DNA of 64,000 nt from Mycobacterium kiyosense (GTDB lineage Bacteria > Actinomycetota > Actinomycetes > Mycobacteriales > Mycobacteriaceae). The position numbers and the translations under genes are program-made. Below, in pieces: positions 43,789 through 53,727 of this stretch (the first letter of the stretch is position 1; each line of letters starts with the position of its first letter). Where the stretch lies: contig AP025179.1 in the NCBI GenBank assembly GCA_021654635.1, positions 620,001 to 684,000 of the forward strand, read 5' to 3'. The notes beneath the pieces were generated by a model that was not told where the DNA came from, did not search any database, and was given only the letters and a program-made list of their open reading frames with translations.

Positions 43789-44545
43789 GTGGACTACACC
43801 GCGGACTATCTGCAGGAAACCCGTGCGTTCGGGGAGCTGATCCGCACCGCCGACCCGTCGACCCCCGTGCCGACCTGTCCCGGCTGGACCCTGGACCAGC
43901 TGTTCCGGCATGTCGGTCGCGGCGACCGTTGGGCCGCCCAGATTGTGCGCGATCGGATGGACAGCTTCCTGGACTTCCGCAGTGTCGAGGACGGCAAGCC
44001 GCCACCCGGCCGCGACGACGCGATCGCGTGGCTGAACGGCGGGGCCCAGCTTCTGGTGGACGCCGTCGAGCAGACCGGCTCCGAAAGTCCGGTGTGGACA
44101 TTCCTCGGCACCCGCCCCGGCGCGATGGTGGATCCGGCGCCGGTTGCACGAGAACCTGGTGCACCGAGCCGATGCCGCGCTGGCGCTGGCTGTCGGCTTC
44201 GATGTTGCCCCCGAGCTGGCCGCCGACGGCATCGACGAGTTCCTGGAACGCATCGTGATCCAGGCGGGCCGGGACGGCGCAGCGTTGCCGCTCGAAGGTG
44301 CCGATACCCTGCACCTGCATGCCACCGATCCCGGTTTGGGCGAAGCCGGCGAATGGACGATCGCTGTCCAGAACGCCGCAATCACGTGGTCGCACGAGCA
44401 CGGCAAGGGCACCGCGGCGCTGCGCGGGGGCGCCACCGAGCTGTTGCTGGCCATGACCCGACGAGTCCCGCTCGCCGACACGACGATTGAGCTGTTCGGT
44501 GCCGAGCAGGTATGGCAGCGTTGGCTCGATCGCACTCCTCTCTAG
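43789..44545 (+). CDS. Mycothiol-dependent maleylpyruvate isomerase family protein (one frameshift)
   Basis: About 251 residues after removal of one C at 44140-44141, which joins WTFLGTRPGAMVDPA to RLHENLVHRADAALALAV. The amino part has the DinB-like four-helix pattern with VPTCPGWTLDQLFRHVGRGD, characteristic of TIGR03083 mycothiol-dependent enzymes; the His in FRHVGRGDRW is a usual zinc ligand. The carboxy domain is sterol-carrier-like. Start GTG at 43789 (VDYTADYLQETRAF). Followed 11 bases later by a SnoaL-like gene. Confidence 0.78.
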
Positions 44546-44556
44546 ACTTCTGGGTC

Positions 44557-44934
44557 ATGACCACATCGGAGATCGCCACCGTGTTGGCGTGGCATGACGC
44601 GCTCAACAGCGGCGACATCGACACCCTGGTGGCGTTGTCCAGCGACGACATCGAGATCGGCGACGCGCACGGCGCCGCGCAGGGCCACCAGGCGTTGCGT
44701 TCGTGGGCCGAGTCGCTGACCGCCTCCTCCCAGTACAAGGCGGAGCCGGGCCGGATGTTCGTGCACGACGGCGTCGTCGTCGTCGAACAGACGATCCGTG
44801 ACTCCGGCGGTGCCACCACGGCAGCCTCGGCGTTCCGGGTGGTCCACGACCACGTCACCTCCGTTTATCGGCACGAGAATCTGGCTCTGGCGCTGGCGGC
44901 AACCGAACTCACCGAGAACGACCTGGTCGACTGA
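44557..44934 (+). CDS. SnoaL-like / NTF2-fold protein
   Basis: A 125-residue small alpha+beta cone-fold protein: EIATVLAWHDALNSGDIDTL and VALSSDDIEIGDAHGAAQG at the start, with HDGVVVVEQTIRD and FRVVHDHVTSVYRH as the sheet. Members include polyketide cyclases, isomerases and limonene-epoxide hydrolase relatives; the fold alone does not give the reaction. ATG at 44557. It precedes rmlA by 18 bases, so the two may be cotranscribed. Confidence 0.7.
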   Translation: MTTSEIATVLAWHDALNSGDIDTLVALSSDDIEIGDAHGAAQGHQALRSWAESLTASSQYKAEPGRMFVHDGVVVVEQTIRDSGGATTAASAFRVVHDHVTSVYRHENLALALAATELTENDLVD

Positions 44935-44952
44935 GGCGGTAGGGAGTCACGC

Positions 44953-45821
44953 ATGCGCGGGATCATCTTGGCCGGTGGATCGGGAACGCGACTGCATCCG
45001 ATCACAATCGGCATCAGCAAGCAACTGCTGCCGGTATACGACAAGCCGATGGTCTACTACCCGCTGTCCACGCTGATGATGGCCGGTATCCGCGACATCC
45101 TGGTGATCACCACCCCGCACGATGCAGCGGGTTTTCGGCGGCTGCTCGGTGACGGTTCGCAATTCGGCATCAACCTGAGCTGGGTTACCCAGGACAGCCC
45201 GGACGGCCTGGCGCAGGCATTCGTTCTGGGCGCAGACCACATCGGCAACGAGTCGGTGGCGTTGGTGTTGGGCGACAACATCTTCTACGGCCCGGGCCTG
45301 GGCACCCGCCTGAGCCGATTCCAATCCATCAGCGGGGGGAGCGGTTTTCGCGTACTGGGTGGCCAACCCGTCGGCCTACGGTGTGGTGGAATTCGACGCC
45401 GACGGGATGGCGGTGTCGCTGGAGGAAGAAGCCGGAGAAACCGAAGTCCCACTACGCCGTACCCGGCCTGTACTTCTACGACAATGACGTGATCGAGATC
45501 GCCAAGGGCCTGAAGAAGTCGGCGCGCGGTGAGTACGAGATCACCGAGGTCAACCAGATCTATCTGGACCAGGGCCGGCTGTCCGTCGAGGTGATGGCCC
45601 GCGGCACCGCGTGGCTGGACACCGGAACGTTCGACTCGTTGCTGGATGCGTCGGACTTCGTTCGCACGCTGGAACTACGGCAAGGCTTGAAAGTCAGTGT
45701 GCCCGAAGAGGTTGCGTGGCGGCACGGCTGGATCGACGACGAGCAACTCGAGCAACGGGCCCGGACGCTGATCAAGTCGGGTTATGGGACGTACCTACTG
45801 GAGTTGTTGCAACGCCACTGA
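44953..45821 (+). CDS. rmlA: Glucose-1-phosphate thymidylyltransferase (two frameshifts)
   Basis: First enzyme of dTDP-L-rhamnose synthesis for the mycobacterial arabinogalactan linker (Rv0334 in M. tuberculosis). The nucleotide-binding start is [20 protein letters not shown] with [55 protein letters not shown] and GTAWLDTGT follow. Two extra bases break it: one in the six G at 45334-45339 and one near 45421-45430. Removing both gives 288 residues, the length of the M. tuberculosis enzyme, so these are almost certainly sequence errors in an essential gene. It ends convergently with the YibE/F gene, overlapping 50 bases. Confidence 0.92.
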
Positions 45822-47040
45822 ATTCGCCAGGTCTGGCCAGCAGCGCTGCGATACCCGTGGTCAAGGGCACCGAAAGTGCCAGTGCGATACCGCCGATCGC
45901 CGAACGAACAATCTCGATGGCCACGCTCTCGCTGGTCAGCACGTCGGCCAGGGAGCGGTTGGCCACGCTGAACAACAGCAGCAGGGGCAGCGAGCTGCCG
46001 GCGTAAGCAAGCACCAGCGTATAAACGGTACTGGCGATGTGGTCACGGCCAACCCTGATCGCCCCCAAAAAGATTGCGCGCCGCGACGTGTCGCTGCTGA
46101 TGGCCGCGAGCTCGAACACAGCCGAGGCCTGGGTCACCGTGACATCGTTGAGCACGCCGAGCGATCCGATGATGAAGCCGGCCAGCAGCAGGCCGGTGAT
46201 CGACACGTTGGCCAGATACGCGCTGACGTCGGAATTCTGTTCTTCGGCCAGACCGGTCAGGTGCACCATACCTATTGCCGCCCAGGATAATCCGCTAGCC
46301 AATAACAGCGCTGCCAAGGTGCCCAGCAGAGCGGCACTGGTACGCAGGTTGACGCCGTGCGCCAGGTACATGACCGCGTACAGGATTGCCGCCGAGGCGA
46401 CCAACGCCACGGGGACGGCCGGAGCGCCGCTACGAAGCGCCGGCAGCAGGAACAACGCCAGCACCGTGAATGCGACGACGACACCGACCAGTGCCAGCAA
46501 CCCACGCCAGCGGGCCACGGCGACGATCACGACCGCGAACGCGGCGGCGAGTGCGATCAACGGCCAGCCGCGCTCGAAGTCGTAGAACGCGTAACTGGTG
46601 GTGCCCTGCGCGTCCAGTTGCCGGATAACCCGGACCTTGTCACCGGCGGACAGCTTGGGCTGACCCGGCCCGGGGGTGAATTCGATCGCGGTGTTGGCGC
46701 CGGCATTCGGGCCGGAATCGATGGCAATCAAGGTGGATACGCAGGTGCCCGAGCCGGGGACGCCGGGCAGCGGCGGGCCGGTGAGCACCTGACCCGCCGA
46801 CTTGCTGCCGCAGTCGGTGAGGCCACTGGACAGCACGTGCCCGGCCTCGGTGGTCACAGCGCCACCCGAGGCATTCTGGTAGGGCATCGGGATCTCGACG
46901 TGCTGCTTGCCCGGCCACAGCAGTACCGCCCCGGCGATCACCGCCACCCCGATCGTGACCAGCAGTCCGACGACGATTCGGGCGGTCAGCGGCGCCAGCG
47001 GCGACGGGCCCGCCGGCAAGTGCGAGTGTGCATGGGTCAC
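45772..47040 (-). CDS. YibE/F-family membrane protein
   Basis: A 422-residue protein with one amino-terminal membrane segment ([20 protein letters not shown]), an extracytoplasmic beta domain of about 100 residues with two cysteines, then six or seven membrane helices (e.g. [36 protein letters not shown]). [19 protein letters not shown] and [20 protein letters not shown] are the conserved YibE/F motifs. The family is a putative transporter of unknown substrate. The ATG sits before a His-rich [11 protein letters not shown]. Confidence 0.83.
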   Translation of the reverse strand: MTHAHSHLPAGPSPLAPLTARIVVGLLVTIGVAVIAGAVLLWPGKQHVEIPMPYQNASGGAVTTEAGHVLSSGLTDCGSKSAGQVLTGPPLPGVPGSGTCVSTLIAIDSGPNAGANTAIEFTPGPGQPKLSAGDKVRVIRQLDAQGTTSYAFYDFERGWPLIALAAAFAVVIVAVARWRGLLALVGVVVAFTVLALFLLPALRSGAPAVPVALVASAAILYAVMYLAHGVNLRTSAALLGTLAALLLASGLSWAAIGMVHLTGLAEEQNSDVSAYLANVSITGLLLAGFIIGSLGVLNDVTVTQASAVFELAAISSDTSRRAIFLGAIRVGRDHIASTVYTLVLAYAGSSLPLLLLFSVANRSLADVLTSESVAIEIVRSAIGGIALALSVPLTTGIAALLARPGEFSGVATTPVGTSHNPT

Positions 47041-47069
47041 CCGGTCCAGGTTAGAAGCAGGCGCCCACG

Positions 47070-48353
47070 CTACTGCCGGTAACTGGCCAGGAAGTTGCCC
47101 AGACGCTCGATCGCGGCCGCGAGGTCACGCGCCCACGGCAACGTCACGATGCGCAGGTGATCCGGTGCGGGCCAATTGAATCCAGTGCCCTGGGTGACCA
47201 GGATCTTCTCCTGCAGCAGTAGGTCCAGGACGAGTTGCTCGTCGTCTTCGATGTCGTAGACCTCGGGATCCAGCCGCGGGAACGCATACAGGGCGCCCTC
47301 CGGTTTGGTGCACGACACCCCGGGGATCTCGTTGAGTTTGCGCCACGCCACGTCGCGTTGCTCGAGCAACCGGCCGCCGGGCAGCACCAGGTCCTCGATG
47401 CTCTGATGGCCCCCCAGGGCAACCTGAATTCCGTGCTGCGCGGGGACATTCGGGCACAGCCGCATGTTGGCCAGCAGGCTGATCCCCTCGATGAAGCTGC
47501 TGGCGTGGTCCTTGGGGCCGGTGATCGCCAACCAGCCGGCGCGGTAGCCGGCCACCCGGTACGCCTTGGACAGGCCGTTAAAGGTCAGGCACAGCAGGTC
47601 GGGTGCCAGCGTTGCGACGTTGATGTGCTGGGCGTCGTCGTAGAGGATCTTGTCGTAGATCTCGTCGGCGAGCAGCAGGAGTTGGTGCTTACGCGCCAAA
47701 GCGACCATCTGCGTGAGGATTTCGCGGCTGTACACCGCGCCGGTGGGGTTGTTCGGGTTGATCACCACGAGCGCCTTGGTGCGCTCGGTGATCTTGGATT
47801 CGATGTCGGCGATGTCGGGTTGCCAGTCCTGGGTCTCGTCGCACAGATAGTGCACGGGTGTGCCGCCGGCCAACGACGTGGACGCCGTCCACAACGGGTA
47901 GTCGGGGGCCGGAATCAGCACCTGGTCGCCGTTGTCCAACAGCGCCTGCAGCGTCATCGTGATCAACTCGGAGACGCCGTTGCCCAGGTACACGTCGTCG
48001 ACGTCGAACTTGGGAAAGCCGGGTACCAACTCGTAGCGCGTCACCACCGCCCGCCGCGCGGGCAGAATGCCTTTGGAGTCGGAGTAGCCCTGCGCATACG
48101 GCAACGCCTGAATCATGTCCCGCATGATCACGTCGGGAGCCTCGAAACCGAACGGCGCCGGGTTGCCGATGTTCAGCTTGAGGATGCGGTGCCCCTCGGC
48201 CTCCAGTCGCGCGGCGTGCTGGTGCACCGGTCCGCGGATTTCATACAAGACGTCCTGCAGCTTGGACGACTGCGCGAATGCACGCTGCCGGTGGTGCGCA
48301 TGCGCGGGAAGCTGGTGAGTTGTCACGTCCACCATGCTCCCATCGCTGTCCAC
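47070..48353 (-). CDS. aspC: Aspartate/alanine aminotransferase (PLP type I fold)
   Basis: A 427-residue pyridoxal-phosphate aminotransferase. PLP Lys in LTFNGLSKAYRVAGYRAGW; PLP-contacting parts NPNNPTGAVYS and LLADEIYDKILYD; substrate Arg region near PDHLRIVTLP. It corresponds to Rv0337c (aspC) by sequence and position between rmlA and the iron-sulfur oxidoreductase; the group includes alanine-pyruvate transaminases, so the amino-donor preference is uncertain. An in-frame ATG six codons later (MVDVTTHQL) is also possible. Confidence 0.9.
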   Translation of the reverse strand: MDSDGSMVDVTTHQLPAHAHHRQRAFAQSSKLQDVLYEIRGPVHQHAARLEAEGHRILKLNIGNPAPFGFEAPDVIMRDMIQALPYAQGYSDSKGILPARRAVVTRYELVPGFPKFDVDDVYLGNGVSELITMTLQALLDNGDQVLIPAPDYPLWTASTSLAGGTPVHYLCDETQDWQPDIADIESKITERTKALVVINPNNPTGAVYSREILTQMVALARKHQLLLLADEIYDKILYDDAQHINVATLAPDLLCLTFNGLSKAYRVAGYRAGWLAITGPKDHASSFIEGISLLANMRLCPNVPAQHGIQVALGGHQSIEDLVLPGGRLLEQRDVAWRKLNEIPGVSCTKPEGALYAFPRLDPEVYDIEDDEQLVLDLLLQEKILVTQGTGFNWPAPDHLRIVTLPWARDLAAAIERLGNFLASYRQ

Positions 48354-48383
48354 TGATATTTGCTGATCGATGTCGATCTGTGA

Positions 48384-51300
48384 TCAGCGTTTACCCGGCG
48401 GACGGGCGCCGGGCGCCAGACCCAGGCCCTTCACCGGGGTCGCCGGCTCGGCGGGCGCGGCGGGCTCGGACTTGGTGGCCGCTTCACCGTTTGCCGGGGT
48501 GGACGGCTCCGACTTCGCGGCCGGCTCGGAGTCCTCGGGCTCGGCGTCGGGTTGCGGCGCGGGCTTCGCCTCAGCTTCGGCCGGCTTGGCCGCCGGGGTC
48601 TTCTTGGCCCCGGGCCGACGGGCGCCCGCGGCGATACCCAGACCCTTGACCGGCGCTTCCGGCTTGGCGGGCGCCTCGGGCTCGGCCGGCGTTCCGCTGG
48701 CCGATTCCTCGGCTTTCGCAGCCGGCTCGCCCGAGGTTTCGGCGGCCGGGGCGGACTCGGCCTTGGGCGCCGCCTTCTTGGCGCCTGGGCGCCGGGCACC
48801 GGCCGCTAAGCCCAGGCCCTTGACCGGGGCCTCGGGTTTGGCCGGTTCGGCCGGTGCCGCCTCGGTCTTCTCCTCGGCGGCCGGGGCGGCCTCGGCTTTG
48901 GCGGCCGCGGTTTTCTTCGCACCCGGACGCTTGGCGCCGGCCGCCAGGCCCAGGCCCTTGACCGGAGCTTCGGGGGTGGCCGGTTCGGCCGGGGCCGCTT
49001 CGGTCTTCTCCTCGGCGGCCGGGGCGGCTTTCTTAGCGCCGGGCTTCTTGGCGCCGGCGGCCATCCCGAGACCCTTTGTGGGCGCCGCAGCTTCCGTCGT
49101 CTCGGCAGCCGCGGCAGGCGCCTTCTTGGCGCCGGGCTTCTTGGCTCCACCGGCCACGCCCAGACCCTTGACCGGTGCGGCGGCGGCCGGCTTCTCGGCG
49201 GGCTTGGCCGGCGCGGCTTCCGTCTTCTCGGCCTGCGTAGCCTCCTCGGCGGGCGCGGTCGCCGTGGTGGCCTTCGGGGCAACTTTCTCCGCCTTGGCGG
49301 CCCGTTCTTCGGCTTCCTTGGCGGCGGTGCCCTTCTCGGGCAGCTTCACGCTGTCGCGGTCCAGCGACGCGAGCAACACCTGCGCCACGTCGAGCACCTC
49401 GACGCCTTCGCGGCCCGCTTCCTCCTGGCGGTCGTTGACGCCGTCGGTCACCATCACCCGGCAGAACGGGCACGCTACCGCGACCGTGGCGGCATTGGTG
49501 GCCAGCGCCTCGTCGACGCGCTCGTGGTTGATCCGCTTGCCGATGTGCTCTTCCATCCACATGCGCGCACCGCCGGCCCCACAGCAGAAGCTGCGTTCGG
49601 CGTGCCGCGGCATCTCGGTGAGGTTGGCTCCGGCCGCCCCGATCAGCTCACGCGGCGCCTCGTACACCTTGTTGTGCCGACCCAGGTAGCACGGGTCGTG
49701 ATAGGTGATGTCCTGGGACACCGGGTTGACCGGGACCAGCTTGTCGTCGCGCACCAACCGGTTGAGCAGCTGGGTGTGGTGCAGCACCGAGTAGTTGGCG
49801 CCGAGCTGCCGGTACTCCCTGCCCAGCGTGTTGAAGCAGTGCGGGCAGGTGACGACGATCTTGCGGTCGACGCTTTCCACGCCCTCGAACACCCCGTCCA
49901 CCGTTTCGATGGCCTGCTGGGCCAACTGCTGGAACAGGAACTCGTTGCCCGACCGGCGTGCGGAGTCGCCATTGCACGTCTCGCCGGTGCCCAGCACCAG
50001 GAATTTGACCCCGGCGATCGACAGCAGTTCCGCGACGGCCTTGGTGGTCTTCTTCGCCTTGTCGTCGTAGGCGCCGGCGCAGCCCACCCAGAACAGGTAC
50101 TCGTAGCCGTCGAAACTCTCGACGTCCTCGCCGTAGACCGGGACGTCGAAGTCGACCTCGTCGATCCAGTTGGTGCGATCAGAAGCGTTCTGGCCCCACG
50201 GGTTGCCCTTGTTCTCCAGGTTCTTGAACAGCACCGACAGCTCTGAGGGGAACTCCGACTCCATCATCACCTGGTAGCGGCGCATGTCCACGATGTGGTC
50301 GATGTGTTCGATGTCGACCGGGCACTGCTCGACGCATGCGCCGCAGGTCACGCACGACCACAACACGTCCGGGTCGATGACGCCGCCCTGTTCGGCGGTG
50401 CCGACCAGGGGGCGCGCCGCCTGTTCGGGCCCATGCCCGGGGACTCGACCGAAGCCCGATTCCGGAACGTGGTGACCTTCTTCCTTGACGGTTTCGAGGT
50501 CCAGGCCCTCGAGTGGCTCGGCCGTCTTTTCCCCCAGCAGGTAAGGCGCCTTGGCCATCCAGTGGTCGCGGAGGTCCATGATGACGAGCTTGGGCGAGAG
50601 CGGCTTGGCGGTATTCCAGGCCGGACACTGCGACTGACAGCGCCCGCACTCCGTACAGGTGGCGAAGTCGAGCATCCCTTTCCAGGTGAAGTCCTCGATC
50701 TTGCCGCGGCCGAATTCGGCGTCGTCGGGCGGGTTTTCGAAGTCGATCGGCTCAGGCTTGCCGTCGACCACAGCCTCGATCGGCAGCAGCGGACCCAGAC
50801 CGTCGGGCAGTCTCTTGAACGTGACGTTGATAGGCGCCAGGAAGATGTGCAGGTGCTTGGAATGCAGCACGATCAGCAGGAAGACGAGCGCCACCGCGAG
50901 GTGGCAGAGCAACGCGACCGTCTCGATCCATTCGTTGGCGGTGGGGCCCAGCGGATTCATCAACTTGCCCATGCCGTGCGAGAAGAACGCGCCCCAGCCG
51001 TAGGGGAAGTTGCCGGTGACCACCGAAGCACCGCGGAAGATCGCGAAGGTGAAGATGACCAGGAAGATCATGAACAGGATCAGCCAGGCGCCTCCGGTGT
51101 GCGAGCCGTAGAAGCGGGACTGCCGACCGTATTCCTTTGGCTCGGAACGCAACCGGATGATCGAGAACGTGATGATGCCGGCCAGCACGGCTAGAGCGAT
51201 GAAGTCCTGCAGGAAGCCCAGGGCATTCCAGCGGCCGACGATCGGAATGTGGAAGTTGGGCTGGAACAGCACCCCGAAGGCCTCGACGTAGACCGTGGCC

Positions 51301-51551
51301 AGGATGAAGAAGCCCCACATGGTGAAGAAGTGCGCCAGGCCGGGGACCGACCATTTCAGCAGCTTGCGCTGGCCGAACACTTCGGCGATCTGAGTCCAGA
51401 TCCGGGTACCGATGTCGTCGGTGCGTCCCGAGACCGGTTGGCCGGTCATCACCAGCCGGTACAACCACCAGACGCGCCTGAGCGCCAGCGCGCCCACCAC
51501 CGCGGTCATGCCGAGGCCCACGATCAGCCGGATGAGGGTCTGAGTGGTCAC
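48384..51551 (-). CDS. Membrane (Fe-S)-binding oxidoreductase, Rv0338c-like
   Basis: A 1055-residue membrane-bound electron-transfer protein. Residues 1-260 contain about six membrane helices of a NarI/HdrE-like heme-binding module. Two 4Fe-4S motifs follow: CTECGRCQSQCPAWNTAKP and CVTCGACVEQCPVDIEHID. Two CCG domains come next, one with GCAGAYDDKAKK...GTGETCNGDSARR, the other with HDPCYLGRHNK and CCGAGGARMWME. The last 280 residues are an Ala/Lys/Pro-rich tail with six copies of KGLGxAxGAxxPGxK. The M. tuberculosis orthologue is essential and described as a heterodisulfide-reductase-like oxidoreductase of unknown partner. The tail here is longer than in the about 880-residue M. tuberculosis protein. 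Confidence 0.9.
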   Translation of the reverse strand: MTTQTLIRLIVGLGMTAVVGALALRRVWWLYRLVMTGQPVSGRTDDIGTRIWTQIAEVFGQRKLLKWSVPGLAHFFTMWGFFILATVYVEAFGVLFQPNFHIPIVGRWNALGFLQDFIALAVLAGIITFSIIRLRSEPKEYGRQSRFYGSHTGGAWLILFMIFLVIFTFAIFRGASVVTGNFPYGWGAFFSHGMGKLMNPLGPTANEWIETVALLCHLAVALVFLLIVLHSKHLHIFLAPINVTFKRLPDGLGPLLPIEAVVDGKPEPIDFENPPDDAEFGRGKIEDFTWKGMLDFATCTECGRCQSQCPAWNTAKPLSPKLVIMDLRDHWMAKAPYLLGEKTAEPLEGLDLETVKEEGHHVPESGFGRVPGHGPEQAARPLVGTAEQGGVIDPDVLWSCVTCGACVEQCPVDIEHIDHIVDMRRYQVMMESEFPSELSVLFKNLENKGNPWGQNASDRTNWIDEVDFDVPVYGEDVESFDGYEYLFWVGCAGAYDDKAKKTTKAVAELLSIAGVKFLVLGTGETCNGDSARRSGNEFLFQQLAQQAIETVDGVFEGVESVDRKIVVTCPHCFNTLGREYRQLGANYSVLHHTQLLNRLVRDDKLVPVNPVSQDITYHDPCYLGRHNKVYEAPRELIGAAGANLTEMPRHAERSFCCGAGGARMWMEEHIGKRINHERVDEALATNAATVAVACPFCRVMVTDGVNDRQEEAGREGVEVLDVAQVLLASLDRDSVKLPEKGTAAKEAEERAAKAEKVAPKATTATAPAEEATQAEKTEAAPAKPAEKPAAAAPVKGLGVAGGAKKPGAKKAPAAAAETTEAAAPTKGLGMAAGAKKPGAKKAAPAAEEKTEAAPAEPATPEAPVKGLGLAAGAKRPGAKKTAAAKAEAAPAAEEKTEAAPAEPAKPEAPVKGLGLAAGARRPGAKKAAPKAESAPAAETSGEPAAKAEESASGTPAEPEAPAKPEAPVKGLGIAAGARRPGAKKTPAAKPAEAEAKPAPQPDAEPEDSEPAAKSEPSTPANGEAATKSEPAAPAEPATPVKGLGLAPGARPPGKR

Positions 51552-51659
51552 CGAGGGTCACCCCAATTCGTCGTCAATCGGATACTGGTGCGCTCCCGCT
51601 GCGCTTTTGCTGCTTAACCTGCCCATACTGACACCCTTGTGGCATTCGCCGCGAGAAAG

Positions 51660-51675
51660 GCAAACCTAAGTTTGC
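51660..51675. promoter_or_regulatory. Palindrome upstream of the Rv0338c-like gene
   Basis: GCAAAC-CTAA-GTTTGC, a perfect 6-base-arm palindrome 109 bases before the oxidoreductase start. It contains ACCTAA, as do iron-regulator (IdeR) boxes, but does not match the full 19-base consensus. It could be a metal-regulator site or a short terminator of the gene upstream. Confidence 0.3.
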
Positions 51676-51708
51676 GCAGATCACCAGCCCAGCGCAGCTG
51701 CGATGTGA

Positions 51709-53088
51709 TCAGGCGTACATCAATTGCAGTTCGAGCCGATCGTCTAGCGCCACGTTGATAAGCGCCCGGCCGCGGGAATCGGCGAGCACGCTGTCGTCGC
51801 CCGCTCCGATGAGGCGATAGCTGGCGCCGGGCCGTAGCCGGGTGATCTCCAGGGTGGTCCGCACCGGGCCGGCGCCGGGGCGCAGTACCAGCTCCAGTCC
51901 GGTGCCGTCGGTCACGGCCTTGGCGACCAGCACGTCGGGGTAGGCCGCGGCACTCAACTGCGGGCCGGTCCGCCAGGTATGCGGCACCTGACCGGTCGCC
52001 AGGGCGCGCAGGCTTCCCTCGGTCACGAACTGCGTCAGGGCGAAGACGCCGTTAACCCACATGGACTGTCCGGCGAGTTTGCGCGCTCCCGAAGCGGAGT
52101 GATCCATGCTGAATTGTTCGGCGATGGCGGTCTGTGCAGCCTCGATCGCCTCACCGTCACCCATTTCCTTTGCGGCGCAGGCGATGTTGACCCAGGTCCA
52201 GGCGGTGCTCTTGCGGTAGGACCCGACGTCGACGCGGTCGACGGCACGGGTTTTCAGCTGTGCCACTCCGTTGTCAAGGCCTAAGCGGTGCTCACGCAAC
52301 ATCTGCCAGGTCCGTTCGGCCAGGTCGGGCATCACCCCGTCGAGCCAGTAGGCCATCACGGCGTCGTTGGACAGCGTGGGCGGCATTTTGAGTCCGAGCG
52401 GACCCAGGCCGAACCGAAAGCGTCCATTGGGCAACAAGTATTGGTGGCGATCGAACGACTCACGGATCTTGTCGGCCAGATCGCCGGTGAGATCGGTGCC
52501 GTGGATCCGGTCGTAGCCGCGGAGACCGTTGAGCGCGATGGTGTTGCACATCGGGTAAGTCAGGTGCGGCTCGCAGGGGTACAGCGTGAACGGACTGTTG
52601 CGCATGTTGCGCGCGATCGCGTGTGCGATCTTGGTGTACCCGTACTCATACCGACGCCGCTCGCTCCACACCAGCGGCAACGACCCGTCGGCGTCGAATC
52701 CGCGGTCGTCGTTGAGGGTCTCGTAGAACGCCAGCATGGCGGCGAAGAAGCCGGTGTACATGATGTTGGCGAACGTCATCGGATCGGGATTCCAGCGCCC
52801 GTACCCGAGCAACTGTTCGGATGCCCAGTAGCGCCAGACCCGTTTGTCACACATCTTGCGGATGGTGTTCGCCTGCGCTTCGGCGAGATATCCGGTGAAG
52901 GCAGGCGTGCGGGTGAACTGGGCCATCGACAGCGCGTAGCACACATAGTTGAGCTGATAGCGCAGGGCGCCGCCGCCGATCTGCTCGAGGCGGGTGAACC
53001 CGTCGAATCTATCCAGCGGTTGCAGTGCCAGATCCAGCAGAAAGCGCTGAGTGGCAAGGTCTTCCGGGCTGGACTCGACGACTTCCAT
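51709..53088 (-). CDS. Linalool dehydratase/isomerase-like (LinD-domain) protein
   Basis: A 459-residue alpha/alpha-barrel-type protein. The segment TLYPCEPHLTYPMCNTIALN has two cysteines nine residues apart, the same spacing as the catalytic Cys170/Cys179 of Castellaniella LinD, with the CEP...CN context also conserved. HAIARNMRN and GRFRFGLGPLGL are further conserved parts. No signal peptide is visible, unlike LinD. The natural substrate is likely a terpenoid or other alkenol but is unknown. It precedes nothing in particular; upstream by three bases is a small membrane protein gene, so the two form an operon. Confidence 0.7.
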   Translation of the reverse strand: MEVVESSPEDLATQRFLLDLALQPLDRFDGFTRLEQIGGGALRYQLNYVCYALSMAQFTRTPAFTGYLAEAQANTIRKMCDKRVWRYWASEQLLGYGRWNPDPMTFANIMYTGFFAAMLAFYETLNDDRGFDADGSLPLVWSERRRYEYGYTKIAHAIARNMRNSPFTLYPCEPHLTYPMCNTIALNGLRGYDRIHGTDLTGDLADKIRESFDRHQYLLPNGRFRFGLGPLGLKMPPTLSNDAVMAYWLDGVMPDLAERTWQMLREHRLGLDNGVAQLKTRAVDRVDVGSYRKSTAWTWVNIACAAKEMGDGEAIEAAQTAIAEQFSMDHSASGARKLAGQSMWVNGVFALTQFVTEGSLRALATGQVPHTWRTGPQLSAAAYPDVLVAKAVTDGTGLELVLRPGAGPVRTTLEITRLRPGASYRLIGAGDDSVLADSRGRALINVALDDRLELQLMYA

Positions 53089-53091
53089 GGT

Positions 53092-53685
53092 TCAGACCTC
53101 CTCCGAACGCTGCTGCGGTGACGGTAGCGCAACAGCTATTCCCGGCAACAGCAACCCGTAGCCGGCCAAGTGAATGGCATTGTGCAGGCTCGAGCTCATC
53201 ACGTAGTAGGTCGACAGCAGATGCATGTCGAAACTCGTGCCTTCGATCAGCATGAGGCCCAACCCGATAGCCGCGTAGCCGGAGATCTCACGACCTGTCG
53301 AACGATCGGCGCCACGTCTGAAGATGTTGGTGGACAATGCCATTGCGATTCCGGCGACGGCGACCATGCCCAGAGTCCTAGCCGCCCAGATCGATACCGA
53401 TGCGGTGGAGTGTGCCAGGCCAGATCGCAATGCCAGTGCCACGGCGGCAAAATAGACGCCGGCTCCAACCGCGACGAACCTGCAGATCCACGCCGACGCG
53501 GCCAGGTGCCGGGTCAGTGCGACCGATGGTTGGTGCTGCGGCATGCCGCACGACACCAGCCCTTCCCCGGGGGCAGGCCTGGTGGCCGGCGGAGCGAACC
53601 CCGCGACATCGGGCTTGCGTCGGCGCCACGGCGTCAGGCGATGCGCAATGGCCAACAGCAGTGCGGCGATGACGCAGCATGCCAT
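53092..53685 (-). CDS. Small membrane protein of unknown function
   Basis: A 197-residue protein with four to five hydrophobic segments: CVIAALLLAIAHRL at the start, FVAVGAGVYFAAVALAL, AARTLGMVAVAGIAMALS, AAIGLGLMLIEGTSF and LAGYGLLLPGIAVAL. His and Met residues near the last helices (SFDMHLLSTYYVMSSSLHNA) might bind a cofactor. No family recognised. Only three bases separate it from the LinD-like gene, which suggests a functional pair, perhaps membrane anchoring of the enzyme or its substrate. Confidence 0.65.
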   Translation of the reverse strand: MACCVIAALLLAIAHRLTPWRRRKPDVAGFAPPATRPAPGEGLVSCGMPQHQPSVALTRHLAASAWICRFVAVGAGVYFAAVALALRSGLAHSTASVSIWAARTLGMVAVAGIAMALSTNIFRRGADRSTGREISGYAAIGLGLMLIEGTSFDMHLLSTYYVMSSSLHNAIHLAGYGLLLPGIAVALPSPQQRSEEV

Positions 53686-53727
53686 GGCTTCCCCTTCCCG
53701 GTCCTCAGTGCCCGCGCTTGCTACACG

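Noticed and set aside
42178..44490. A 770-codon plus-strand frame across the crotonase and hydrolase genes
   Set aside because: Most of it is antisense to two recognised genes; only its last part, from 43789, is a real gene.
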